In this document: piece after piece, positions 42,915 through 51,934 of the stretch
How the letters are laid out: every line of letters starts with the position of its first letter
Position numbering within the stretch: the first letter of the stretch is position 1
Assembly (NCBI GenBank): GCA_965657645.1
Contig: CBFHOS010000009.1
Coordinates: forward strand, 1 to 64,000
Direction: 5' to 3'
DNA length: 64,000 nucleotides
DNA from: CBFHOS01 sp965657645
GTDB lineage: Bacteria > Pseudomonadota > Alphaproteobacteria > Puniceispirillales > Puniceispirillaceae
Made by a program: the position numbers and the translations under genes
The notes under the pieces: model-generated
What the model saw: only the letters and a program-made list of their open reading frames with translations
What the model was told of the DNA's origin: nothing
The model's database searches: none

Positions 42915-43436
42915 TTATATACCTTGACGTATCAATGGCTGGACTGCGCTGCTGTTGGCGAAGGCCTTTTTATTCTTGCGGAAGAACGGCAATGCCAGCG
43001 CCAATTGGCTGGTTTCGGATTGCTTTAGCTCGTCATCATTATCCAGATTGTCGATTTTCGCCGCGGCACATGGGTGCGCGATATAGGTATGTTGGGCCCC
43101 CACACGATCAGCAATTTTCTGGAATTTTGCCTTTGACCCAACCGGCCATTTCTCACGAAGGATGGTCAAAACGATAAAATTGGCCCCGTCGGCGAACTTC
43201 TCACTGATCTTGTCCGCCGTGATAAATTCAACCGCAATGGCAGTCATCGCGGCCAGAGTGTCGGGATCCGCGGCCATCGCCTCGCCTCGGTCTTGATCCA
43301 TCCAATGACCTAGGAGATTGATTTTATCACCGGCATCCAAACCCATCAATTTGGGATGTGCACCGCCATCATGTTCTGCCATGTCGATATCAACAATATC
43401 GGATTCGCCCATAATACGAATAATTTGTGAGGCCAT
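42915..43436 (-). CDS. Unknown protein, 173 residues
   Basis: Not recognised. The ATG at 43436 has an AGGAG ribosome site 8 bp upstream. The N-terminal third is acidic (MGESDIVDIDMAEHDGG), the middle is helical with a run NFIVLTILREKWPVGSKAKF, and the C-terminus carries FFRKNKKAF. No signal peptide or membrane segment. Two cysteine-poor halves. It converges with acetoacetyl-CoA synthetase and is divergent from nothing obvious. Confidence 0.65.
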   Translation of the reverse strand: MASQIIRIMGESDIVDIDMAEHDGGAHPKLMGLDAGDKINLLGHWMDQDRGEAMAADPDTLAAMTAIAVEFITADKISEKFADGANFIVLTILREKWPVGSKAKFQKIADRVGAQHTYIAHPCAAAKIDNLDNDDELKQSETSQLALALPFFRKNKKAFANSSAVQPLIRQGI

Positions 43437-43534
43437 TGTACCGGCTCCTGATCAGATCGGGGAAGGTTACTAAATTCTGCCAAGCTGTTTACGGCAAAGC
43501 ATACGCAATTGCAACTGAGCTTAGATTGGGGGCT

Positions 43535-44473
43535 TTATGCTGGCGTATCTGTATTTGCGACCCGGCCTCTGACCATCTCACGCCACGCAATAACCATACA
43601 GCTAGCCACGATCAACGCCGCGCCGCCAATCTGAATACTGGTCATCACCTCGGCAAAGAAGAAATAGCCGACAATGCCCGACATCGGCATCTGTACATAG
43701 CGCAAGGACGCCACAACAACCGCATCCACATATTTGTAGGAAGTGGTGAAACATATCTGCAGCAATGATCCGATTGCCCCTAGCAACACCAGATATATCA
43801 ACGTCTCGCCGCTTACTCGATCCAGCAAATGCGGCATGACCAGAACCACGATCGCAAGCACCACCGCGCCAGATCCATTATACCAGAGGGCCACACTAGC
43901 CGGTGCATCACCTTTGCCTAAACGGCGTAACAGGATCGAGAGAACCGCGCCCGATAACGCCGCAAGCAATCCGTATGTTGCATAGATAGACACCCCGCCG
44001 GAAAACGGATCAGTGATAATACCAACCCCAACCAGACCCACGATAACCGCGCTCCAGCGGTAGACGCCAACACGCTCACCTAGGAAAAACGGCGATAATA
44101 GGGTGACGAACAAAACCGATGATTGAAACATTGCCGTGGCTTGGCCAAAGGGCATTGTACGCACCGACATAAACCAGAACACCATCCCGCAAGTGCCAAC
44201 AATAATCCGCCAAAACAAAGTTCGGCGTTGGTTAATCTGCCAGAATTGCGCGCCGCGAACCCAAACCGCATAGGCCAACAACAACGGCACGGAAAACAAA
44301 AAGCGATAGAACACGATGGTGAAAATGGTTAGATCATCGCCAATTTTCTTGACGATGATGCCGGTACATAGACCAAAGGCGACCGCCGATAGCGATAGCA
44401 AAATCCCGATGAGTGGTTTGGGCAACAAGTGAAAAATCCAAATAAAGGCCAGAAATGACCGAGCTACAGCCAA
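43535..44473 (-). CDS. DMT-superfamily (EamA) transporter
   Basis: Ten predicted transmembrane helices in two EamA repeats, 312 residues, as in RhaT/EamA exporters of small metabolites or amino acids. Helices run from LIGILLSLSAVAFGLC through AALIVASCMVIAW. The start is uncertain: the frame opens at a TTG, and no ATG occurs before the fourth helix, so a TTG or other rare start must be used. Substrate cannot be inferred. Confidence 0.87.
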   Translation of the reverse strand: MAVARSFLAFIWIFHLLPKPLIGILLSLSAVAFGLCTGIIVKKIGDDLTIFTIVFYRFLFSVPLLLAYAVWVRGAQFWQINQRRTLFWRIIVGTCGMVFWFMSVRTMPFGQATAMFQSSVLFVTLLSPFFLGERVGVYRWSAVIVGLVGVGIITDPFSGGVSIYATYGLLAALSGAVLSILLRRLGKGDAPASVALWYNGSGAVVLAIVVLVMPHLLDRVSGETLIYLVLLGAIGSLLQICFTTSYKYVDAVVVASLRYVQMPMSGIVGYFFFAEVMTSIQIGGAALIVASCMVIAWREMVRGRVANTDTPA

Positions 44474-44619
44474 AAATCGATCAAGAGTGATTGATTTGCC
44501 TGGTGAATGGCAACAGTCTAATCAATAAACTAGTCAAAAGCATCTTTTCATTGTGGGGAAAACCACTATTTATCGAAGATAGACGCATCTTATTATACGA
44601 TTTGCTTAGTGAGGAACAA

Positions 44620-45063
44620 ATGAAGCAGCATTTTACAAAGTTAGCTGGCGCGGTATTAATCAGCATGACAATCGGATTGACCCAATCGATCTCGGCTAGC
44701 GCCGGTGTCATCGAGGACCGTCAGGCAAGATTTAAAGCCAACAATGGTTCCATGCGTGCGATCGGCGCGGCCCTTGGTTCTGGCGATGTGGCGGTGATCA
44801 AAGCCGAAGCAACAAAGATTGCCGAATGGGCAAAAGTAATGCCGGATTATTTCCCTAAAGGCAGTGACGGCGCACCCTCTAGTGCCAAATCGGATCTATG
44901 GGAAAATTTTGATTTGTTCCGCAAGCAAGCCGACGACAATCACCAAGCGGCCTTGGCGTTAATTGCCGCCGCCGATAGTGGTGACATGGACAAAGCCCGC
45001 GGCGCATTGATGGAAGTCGGCGCCACCTGCAAAGCCTGCCACCAAAATTTCAAAGGCTATTAG
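44620..45063 (+). CDS. Cytochrome c' family protein
   Basis: A 147-residue precursor with a signal peptide (KLAGAVLISMTIGLTQSISASAG), a four-helix region, and a single C-terminal haem site CKACH near residues 137-141, the layout of cytochrome c'. These periplasmic proteins bind NO or take part in electron transfer. The start has a GAGGAAC ribosome site; the frame stays open upstream to 44491. It converges with a cytochrome b561 gene, a frequent companion. Confidence 0.93.
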   Translation: MKQHFTKLAGAVLISMTIGLTQSISASAGVIEDRQARFKANNGSMRAIGAALGSGDVAVIKAEATKIAEWAKVMPDYFPKGSDGAPSSAKSDLWENFDLFRKQADDNHQAALALIAAADSGDMDKARGALMEVGATCKACHQNFKGY

Positions 45064-45101
45064 GTAGCCAGAGTGGCGGCTATTGCCTCACTTACATTTG
45101 A

Positions 45102-45154
45102 CTGGGGCTAAAAAAGCTGGGGCTAAAAAAGCTGGGGCTAAAAAAAGCTGGGGC
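45102..45154. repeat. Tandem repeat, 3 x 15-16 bp plus partial, at a gene end
   Basis: Units of ctggggctaaaaaag (third unit 16 bp, one extra A) fill the spacer between the two convergent cytochrome genes. The cytochrome b561 stop (TAG on the minus strand) and its last residues lie inside the array. Confidence 0.9.
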
Positions 45155-45806
45155 GCAGGAGAATAATCATCTGCGCCGCAGCGATTAATCCCGCCATCAA
45201 GACCAATCCAAATATGGTTTTACCGGTGGATATAGATCCCTCTGGGCCATTTATCTGGTCACGTGCTTCACTCGCGCGGCCAGTTACCATTGCCGAGGTA
45301 AGGTTATGTTTTTTCTTGAATTTATAAAACAAAATAGCGCCTAAATGCAGGATGATGAGAAGCAATAGAAAGATCCCGATATCATGGTGGATCTTGCCAG
45401 CATCCGCGCTTAAAGCTGGCACCAGATGGGCCAACGGGCCGTCAAACAGAATGCCGTCTGTTGAGACTATGCCAGTTGAGACCATCAACAGCGGGACACC
45501 CAATAACGCCAGCACCGAATAGCCGCCAAGCGGGCTATGCCCAGCGGCACGCGGCGTGGTTTTGTCCTCGCGCGCACTACGCAACCATGCAAGCAAACGC
45601 AGTGGCCCCACCAAGAAATTGCGGAAACGGGCATGATGACCGCCAACAAATCCCCAGATTATCCGAAAACTAATCAGGGCAAGGATCAATAGCCCAAAGC
45701 GTTCATGCACCCAAAGAACACCCGCCTTGGCCGATATGATCGCGCCAAACACGCTCACCATGAAACCCCAGTGAAAAATCCTTAAGGGTAAGTCCCACAC
45801 ACGCAT
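45138..45806 (-). CDS. Cytochrome b561 family protein
   Basis: Di-haem inner-membrane cytochrome b, 222 residues, with four or five hydrophobic segments and haem-ligand histidines in LRIFHWGFM, HERFGLL, GGHHARF and KIHHDIGIF/ILHLGAILF. Such proteins pass electrons between quinones and periplasmic cytochromes, and pair with cytochrome c', whose gene converges on it. The C-terminal residues RPSFF and the stop come from a tandem repeat unit. Confidence 0.92.
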   Translation of the reverse strand: MRVWDLPLRIFHWGFMVSVFGAIISAKAGVLWVHERFGLLILALISFRIIWGFVGGHHARFRNFLVGPLRLLAWLRSAREDKTTPRAAGHSPLGGYSVLALLGVPLLMVSTGIVSTDGILFDGPLAHLVPALSADAGKIHHDIGIFLLLLIILHLGAILFYKFKKKHNLTSAMVTGRASEARDQINGPEGSISTGKTIFGLVLMAGLIAAAQMIILLRPSFF

Positions 45807-46000
45807 ATTTGCCTCTTAATTAGCCTGTATAATTTTGCCGGATCCCAGCGGTTAGATAACTAGCATGTTCATCACATTTGCGCGAACACAGCCTCATCCC
45901 GATACCTGATATCGGCGCATTATACACGCATCATACACGCTATGAAGCGCCAATCTACCGGCATTTGTTGTTTGCTATCAGCACTGGTAGCATTGCCGTC

Positions 46001-46675
46001 ATGAGCATGATGCACCACAAGCTATTTGTTGATTCTGGCGGCGTTGATACGCCGGTTGGGGATGGCGGCGCGTTGGCGGGGCTGGCGGCAATCGATGCGG
46101 ATGTCGCCAATGTCCTTGAACGCTATGGACCACCGCCTGATCGCTCATTACCGGCTAGCTATGAAACCTTGGCGCGGGCCATTGTTGGCCAACAAGTATC
46201 ACGCGCCGCGGCCAGTGCCATATGGAACAAAATGGAGGCTAATGGCGTTTGCGAGGCGGTTGTGATTGCCGACAAGACGCCAGAAGAAATGATGCACTCT
46301 GGGCTTTCACGGCGTAAAGCAGAATATCTCATCGGCATCGCCGCGCAAATCACCTCTGGAGCTCTTGATCTTGACGCTTTGGCGCAGATGGACGGTGATG
46401 CTATCGCGGCAAGGCTCGTTGAAATCCGCGGCATTGGCGCATGGACAGCGGATAATTACCGGCTCTTTGCCCTTGCCGATATGGATGCATGGCCGATAAA
46501 TGATATTGCCTTGCAGGAAGGGATGAAGCTAATCAAGTCGCTAGAAACGCGTCCCACCGCCAAACAGCTAGCGGAATTGGGTGAGCCATGGCGGCCCTAT
46601 CGCGGGGCTGGCGCTCTGGTTCTATGGCATGTCTATGGAATTTTGGTGCGTAAGGTAACGGTGGCCGACATCTAA
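46001..46675 (+). CDS. DNA-3-methyladenine glycosylase II (AlkA-like)
   Basis: Helix-hairpin-helix GPD glycosylase that removes alkylated bases. The HhH motif EIRGIGAWTADNYRL ends with the catalytic aspartate in DMDAWPINDIAL. The 224-residue form used starts at MSMMHHKL; the frame is open to 45878 but with no supporting start. The alkA N-terminal TBP-like domain is absent, as in the short bacterial form (MAG/YfjP type). Ends with the typical WRPYRGAGALVLWH. Confidence 0.88.
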   Translation: MSMMHHKLFVDSGGVDTPVGDGGALAGLAAIDADVANVLERYGPPPDRSLPASYETLARAIVGQQVSRAAASAIWNKMEANGVCEAVVIADKTPEEMMHSGLSRRKAEYLIGIAAQITSGALDLDALAQMDGDAIAARLVEIRGIGAWTADNYRLFALADMDAWPINDIALQEGMKLIKSLETRPTAKQLAELGEPWRPYRGAGALVLWHVYGILVRKVTVADI

Positions 46676-46705
46676 GGGGCGCGGTTTAATGCGCCCGACA
46701 CCCCA

Positions 46706-47440
46706 TTACCCGAATAAATTGCCCTGATTATCATCGACAATTTTGGCTTTTTGAGCGGTCTTTTTATGGGCGTTCTTTTCGGCATATAGCGCGTCATGCG
46801 TCTCGCGTTCGATATCCTCTGGCGATAGCGGCGTCACTAACCCCGGATGATTGAGCGCAACCTTGCCAACATCGGCGGTCACCCGATACCAGTTAAACCA
46901 GTCAGACGGGGCAGCCTTGCATAAATTCGCCGCTGATTGCACCGGTCCAGACAGCCAGCTTTGCCATGCGTCCTTGGGCAAAACCAATGGTGCGCGGTGG
47001 TGGATGTTTTGCAAATCACCATCCGCCGCGCTGGTCATCACGACAAAGAATTTGCCTTGCGGGCGATCGAACAATAATCCACCCATCGCCATTGTCTCGC
47101 CATCACGCCGCTGGATATGCCAAGGCTTTTTCGGGCCAGTCCATTCATACCAGCCACTAGCAGGAATGATACAGCGGTTATGGGCAAAGGCATCGCGGAA
47201 GGTGACTTTCTCAGCCGCCGTTTCCATCCGCGCATTAATCAGGAAACTGTGCTTGCTGGTCGCGGGCGGCAATCCCCATTTCGCCTCAATCGCCTCGGTA
47301 TGCAATCCCGGTTTGGTGATCACCAACGCCGATTGACTGGGCGCCAAATTCCAACGTGGCTGTAGATTACCAACAATAGTCACCCCGAACAGGCGCATTA
47401 ATTCCTCTGGCGAGGCCGTGCTGGTAAAGCGTCCACACAT
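46706..47440 (-). CDS. SOS response-associated peptidase family (YedK/HMCES-like)
   Basis: SRAP-domain protein that forms a covalent link with abasic sites in single-stranded DNA. It begins with MCGRF, so Cys2 becomes the N-terminal residue after Met removal, as needed for the thiazolidine crosslink. The Asn in INARMETA, the Glu in GWYEWTG and the His in HHRAPLVLP match the other active-site residues. The start at this ATG is fixed by Cys2, though the frame is open upstream for 68 codons. Length 244 residues. Confidence 0.93.
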   Translation of the reverse strand: MCGRFTSTASPEELMRLFGVTIVGNLQPRWNLAPSQSALVITKPGLHTEAIEAKWGLPPATSKHSFLINARMETAAEKVTFRDAFAHNRCIIPASGWYEWTGPKKPWHIQRRDGETMAMGGLLFDRPQGKFFVVMTSAADGDLQNIHHRAPLVLPKDAWQSWLSGPVQSAANLCKAAPSDWFNWYRVTADVGKVALNHPGLVTPLSPEDIERETHDALYAEKNAHKKTAQKAKIVDDNQGNLFG

Positions 47441-47670
47441 TTTGGCGGCATCCCTTTGATCGCGGTTCTGGCAAAGCCAAGTGCCTGTTGTTTTGGCATA
47501 GGCCAGATGATCAATCAACCAATTGTGCCGCTTATCACATGCGCTTGTGGTAATGTAATAGTGCGACCATTTAGCGGGGCTTGGGGCTTTGATCATGCGC
47601 GATGGTGCGCTATCAATAGCAACGCACCGCAATTCAGCCACCAAGACGGGGTGCGCTTCAGGGATTTTTG

Positions 47671-48648
47671 ATGACCGATTGCCTAAAAATTACAGCCGAT
47701 AATATTGCCACTGCCGCTGGGGTTTTGACCAATGGCGGGCTCGTCGCCTTTCCAACCGAGACGGTTTATGGGCTGGGCGCAAATGCCTGTGATGGCGCTG
47801 CGGTGGCGGCGATTTTTGCGGCAAAACAACGGCCAAGCTTCAATCCGCTGATAAGCCATGTTGCAACCAGCGATATGGCTTTTGACCTTGGCCGTAAAAC
47901 ACCGATTGCCGCGGCGCTGGCGGCGGCCTTTTGGCCCGGCCCCCTCACCCTAATTCTACACCGCGCGGATAATTGCCCGATTGCACGTCTGACTAGCGCC
48001 GGTCTTGATAAAATTGCCATTCGGGTGCCATCGCATGCGGGTGCGAGAGAATTATTGACCACCTTTGGCGGCGCCATTGCCGCGCCTAGTGCCAATCCAT
48101 CTGGCCGCCTAAGCCCTAGCCGCGCAGAGCATGTCATGGCGCTCATGGATGGCCAGATTGACATGGTTCTAGATGGTGGCCCCTGTGAAAGCGGATTGGA
48201 ATCAACCATTGTCGATTGCACTGGCGAGGAGGCCGTGTTGTTGCGTCCGGGCGGGGTCACACGCGCGGCCTTGTCCGCGGCGTTATCATCGGCTGGATTG
48301 GACGGCACAATCATTCACTCCGCCCCATTAAGCGATGGTGAAGCCCCGATTAGTCCGGGCCAGCTATCCAGCCATTACGCACCAAAAAACACCTTGCGGC
48401 TAAATGCCCAGAGCCCGCACGATAATGAAATATTCATCGGCTTTGGCCCGGATTATCCAGCCAGCGAAGATGGCTACAACCTAAGTTCAAGCGGCAATTT
48501 ACGCGAGGCGGCGGCGCGTTTGTTCGACATATTACATGATGCTGATAATACCGTGGGGGATCGGGGGATTGCCATTGCGCCGATCCCGATTGAGGGTCTT
48601 GGCGAGGCTATTAATGACCGACTTCGCCGCGCCGCCGCGCCGCGTTAA
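47671..48648 (+). CDS. Threonylcarbamoyl-AMP synthase
   Basis: Sua5/YrdC family: makes threonylcarbamoyl-AMP from threonine, bicarbonate and ATP for the t6A37 modification of tRNAs. The YrdC domain has GGLVAFPTETVYGLGANA and KQRPSFNPLISHV, with PSANPSG further on; the C-terminal Sua5 domain contains PISPGQLSSHYAPK. The length of 325 residues is the long, two-domain Sua5 type. The ATG at 47671 has a GGGA site; a TTG one codon earlier opens the frame. Confidence 0.95.
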   Translation: MTDCLKITADNIATAAGVLTNGGLVAFPTETVYGLGANACDGAAVAAIFAAKQRPSFNPLISHVATSDMAFDLGRKTPIAAALAAAFWPGPLTLILHRADNCPIARLTSAGLDKIAIRVPSHAGARELLTTFGGAIAAPSANPSGRLSPSRAEHVMALMDGQIDMVLDGGPCESGLESTIVDCTGEEAVLLRPGGVTRAALSAALSSAGLDGTIIHSAPLSDGEAPISPGQLSSHYAPKNTLRLNAQSPHDNEIFIGFGPDYPASEDGYNLSSSGNLREAAARLFDILHDADNTVGDRGIAIAPIPIEGLGEAINDRLRRAAAPR

Positions 48649-48747
48649 GCCATTTATTTCAACTTTGCGCAAATTCAATTAGGCAAGCCGATGCTGGCAT
48701 TGCTATGAATGATGTAGGTATCGGATTGAGAGTTTAGGGACAACATT

Positions 48748-50181
48748 ATGGCGCACGATTTTATCGCAGAGCTTACAGCCATCGTTGGGCAATCATCGGT
48801 GTTGAATGCCAATGATGATATGGCCCCTTTTCTGAGCGATTGGCACGGCAAATACCACGGCAATGCGCATGCGGTGGTGATGCCAAATTCAACCGATGAG
48901 GTAGTTGCCATTATGGAATTGGCCGATCGCCATAATATTGTCGTTGTCCCACAAGGCGGCAATACCGGCTTTATGGGCGGGGCGACACCCGATGATAGTG
49001 GTAACAGCATCGTGCTATCATTGCGCAAGATGAACCGTATCCGCGAGATTGATAGCCAGAACATGTCGATGACGGTTGAGGCTGGCTGTGTTTTGCAAAA
49101 TCTGCATGAGGCGGTAGAGGCCGAGGGGCTCTATTTTCCGCTAAACCTAGCCGCCAAGGGTAGTTGCACTATCGGCGGTAATCTTGGCACTAATGCTGGC
49201 GGCTTGAATGTGGTGCGCTATGGCACGACCCGTCAATTGGCGCTGGGCCTTGAGGTGGTGTTAATCGGCGGCAAAAAGCTAGAGCTACTGAGCGGTCTTC
49301 GCAAGGATAATACCGGCTATGATCTGCGTGATCTGTTTATCGGATCAGAGGGCACACTCGGCATTATCACCGCCGCCACGATGAAGCTATTCCCCCTACC
49401 CGTTGCCCGCAGCACCGCCTTTGCAGAGGTCCGCGACGTTGATGCCGCGGTGCAATTGTTGCATCGTTTGCAAGCGGCATCTGGCGGCGGTGTTGAGGCG
49501 TTCGAGCTTATCCCTGCCGATATTTTGCATGTTTTATACGATCACTTTCCAGACATCCCACAGCCATTAGCAACCCGTGGGGCGATGAATATTCTGGTTG
49601 AAATCGGTAGCACTAACCCAGCCGCCGGTATCGTTGATGAGGCTGGCAACTCGCCGCTACGAACGATCATGGAAGATTTTCTTGCCGCCGCCTTTGAAGA
49701 TGGGCTGGTGCTTGACGCCACCATCGCGAGCAGTGACGCCCAGCGCAACGCATTGTGGGAGGTGCGCGAAACCGCGCCGGAATCGCATAAATTATCGACC
49801 AATTGCGCCCGCTCCGACATCGCCTTGCCGCAATCATCAATCGCCCCATTCTATAGTGAAATGGTCGAGGGTATAAAAGCCATCGATCCGACAATCTGGA
49901 TTTGCGGCTATGGCCATCTTGGTGACGGCAATTTGCATTTCAACTTGATCGAGGGCAAAGGTAGCAATTCGGACTTTCTCGATAAAGTGCCCGCCCTATA
50001 TGAGTTGCTCTATGACAAAGTGGCAAAATATGATGGCTCAATCAGCGCCGAACACGGCATCGGTCAAACCAAGCGCGACCAATTGCGCAAGGTAAAAAGC
50101 GCGGCAATCATGGATACGATGCAGGCCATCAAAACCGCCCTGGATCCAAAAAACCTGATGAATCCCGGAAAGATCCTTTAG
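48748..50181 (+). CDS. FAD-linked oxidoreductase, GlcD/D2HGDH type
   Basis: Vanillyl-alcohol-oxidase-family flavoenzyme. The FAD_binding_4 domain shows VPQGGNTGFMGGATP and GGNLGTNAGGLNVVRYG; the FAD-oxidase C-terminal domain contains CGYGHLGDGNLHFN and SAEHGIGQTKRD, with the usual active-site histidines. Length 477 residues. The closest known roles are D-lactate, D-2-hydroxyglutarate or glycolate dehydrogenase; choosing among them would need comparison. It has an AGGGA ribosome site. It stands alone before DUF924. Confidence 0.9.
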   Translation: MAHDFIAELTAIVGQSSVLNANDDMAPFLSDWHGKYHGNAHAVVMPNSTDEVVAIMELADRHNIVVVPQGGNTGFMGGATPDDSGNSIVLSLRKMNRIREIDSQNMSMTVEAGCVLQNLHEAVEAEGLYFPLNLAAKGSCTIGGNLGTNAGGLNVVRYGTTRQLALGLEVVLIGGKKLELLSGLRKDNTGYDLRDLFIGSEGTLGIITAATMKLFPLPVARSTAFAEVRDVDAAVQLLHRLQAASGGGVEAFELIPADILHVLYDHFPDIPQPLATRGAMNILVEIGSTNPAAGIVDEAGNSPLRTIMEDFLAAAFEDGLVLDATIASSDAQRNALWEVRETAPESHKLSTNCARSDIALPQSSIAPFYSEMVEGIKAIDPTIWICGYGHLGDGNLHFNLIEGKGSNSDFLDKVPALYELLYDKVAKYDGSISAEHGIGQTKRDQLRKVKSAAIMDTMQAIKTALDPKNLMNPGKIL

Positions 50182-50237
50182 GCAAAACGGTAAAACAACC
50201 TATGCTTATCGCCTAACTGTCTCAAAGGAGGGTAATC

Positions 50238-50789
50238 ATGCCTCGCAAAGCCACTCCAGATGAAATCCTCAGCTTTTGGTATGAGGAAAGCACGCCCAAG
50301 CAATGGTTCATGAAGGATGATGCGTTTGACGCGGCTATTGCCACCCGCTTTAAAGACACTGTCGAGGCGGCACTGGCGGGACAGTTAGATCGCTGGGTTG
50401 ATAATGCCGAGGGTTGTCTGGCGTTGATACTGGTCCTTGATCAATTCACCCGCAATATCTTTCGCAATAGCCCCCGCGCCTTTTCTGGTGATGAGATGGC
50501 ATCAGCCCTCAGCCTACGCTGTGTTGAGCGGGGTTACATAGAGCATGACATCGAAGAATACCGGACCTTTATGCTCATGCCGATGATGCATAGCGAGTCG
50601 ATTGAAATTCAGGATAGATCATTGCCTTTATTCAAGAAATGGGCTCCTGAACAGGTCTATGAATATGCCGTTAAGCATCGGGATATAGTTGCCCGTTTCG
50701 GTCACTTTCCGCATCGAAACAGCATTTTGGGACGACCATCAACGCCCGAGGAAATGGAATTTCTGAAAGAGCCGGGATCGTCCTTTTAG
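50238..50789 (+). CDS. DUF924 family protein
   Basis: An 183-residue protein of the DUF924 family: LSFWYEES-PKQWF at the start, LILVLDQFTRNIFRNSPRAFSGD in the middle and FLMPMMHSESIEIQ further on are hallmarks. All-helical fold; role unknown. It has a strong AAAGGAGG ribosome site. Its stop overlaps the stop of the convergent glycosyltransferase gene by 4 bp. Confidence 0.92.
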   Translation: MPRKATPDEILSFWYEESTPKQWFMKDDAFDAAIATRFKDTVEAALAGQLDRWVDNAEGCLALILVLDQFTRNIFRNSPRAFSGDEMASALSLRCVERGYIEHDIEEYRTFMLMPMMHSESIEIQDRSLPLFKKWAPEQVYEYAVKHRDIVARFGHFPHRNSILGRPSTPEEMEFLKEPGSSF

Positions 50790-51730
50790 CCGGATATAGA
50801 GACGCCCATCTCACCCGCTTTTTCCAGCACTTGTTGCGGCGTGACATCGTCAATCGCCGTCCCGCGCACCCAGCCACAATTCGCCCCCGTTGGCGCCGAC
50901 ATCGATGGGTCAGTATCAGCCCCCATCACCATAATCGTTGGCACACCGGTGCGCGCCGCAAGAAATACAGGGCCGGTATCATTACCCACAACCAGATCAC
51001 CGCGCCGCAACAGGGCGGCCAATTGCGCTAGGCTGGTTTTACCAACAAAATCATGACAGAACGGTGCCGCCGCGATCAGTTCGTCAACCGTTGCCCGCTC
51101 GGCGTTAGTGCCCACAATCACAACATCATGCCCGGCCTTTTGCAAAGCCTCAGCCAAGGCAACAAAACGCGTGACATGCCAGCGTTTTTGCGGTTTTGCG
51201 GGCGAACATCCCGGCACTAGAATGGCGGCTTTCGCCGGCATTTTGAGCGCCATGTCACCTACTGCACTGTCCAGCCAATCCATCGCATTATCGGATGCAT
51301 CACCATCTATCCCACCAGCCATCCGCGCCGCGACTAGCATCCGCTGGTTGTTGTTCACCCCGGTAAAATCTGGATAAGGATGGCTCGCGCCCTTTGCCGT
51401 GCCAAACCAGTTGACCGTACGCGGCGCAAGCAATTGATGATATTTATTGGTTCGGCTACTGCATTGCTGGTCGATAATCATATTCCAGCCGCGGTGAAAC
51501 AGAGCGCGTATCTGGAGCGTTGCCCGCACATTGAAAAACGGTACTCGCCCGTCAATGATAATTTCATCAAACCACGGCATTAACCCGGCCAATTCGGCAA
51601 ATGGACGGGTGGTCAATAGGGCGATATGGGCGTCTGGATGGCCTTTTCTAAGGGCGCTAAACGAGTCCAGCCCCTGGATGATATCACCAAGCGCACCATG
51701 CTTGATCACCAGAATTCTGTTCGCGCCCAT
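50786..51730 (-). CDS. Glycosyltransferase family 9 (heptosyltransferase-like)
   Basis: GT-B glycosyltransferase, 314 residues, with VIKHGALGDIIQGLDSF at the start and the GT9 signature VVGNDTGPVFLAARTGVPTIMVMG in the C-terminal half. GT9 enzymes add heptose or related sugars to the LPS core. The start has a CGGAG ribosome site. Its neighbours include a GT4 and lptD, so an envelope role is likely. The acceptor sugar is unknown. Confidence 0.9.
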   Translation of the reverse strand: MGANRILVIKHGALGDIIQGLDSFSALRKGHPDAHIALLTTRPFAELAGLMPWFDEIIIDGRVPFFNVRATLQIRALFHRGWNMIIDQQCSSRTNKYHQLLAPRTVNWFGTAKGASHPYPDFTGVNNNQRMLVAARMAGGIDGDASDNAMDWLDSAVGDMALKMPAKAAILVPGCSPAKPQKRWHVTRFVALAEALQKAGHDVVIVGTNAERATVDELIAAAPFCHDFVGKTSLAQLAALLRRGDLVVGNDTGPVFLAARTGVPTIMVMGADTDPSMSAPTGANCGWVRGTAIDDVTPQQVLEKAGEMGVSISG

Positions 51731-51781
51731 AAATTGCTCCGTAAATCATACAATCTTAGCTATCGTCAAACCGCCTACAGC

Positions 51782-51833
51782 ATGACATAACATAGATGAC
51801 ATAACATAATGTGGATGACATGACATAACGCGG
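51782..51833. repeat. Intergenic tandem repeat, atgacataaca units
   Basis: One 14-bp and two 19-bp units sharing atgacataaca lie in the 204-bp spacer between the two divergent glycosyltransferase genes. Confidence 0.75.
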
Positions 51834-51934
51834 CGATAATGCCAACATTTTAGACACATAGCCGACTAGAAATATTACATTTTCCAGATATCAACCGCGA
51901 GCCGATCCAGCCCAGAGCCCATAAAGAGAACCCA

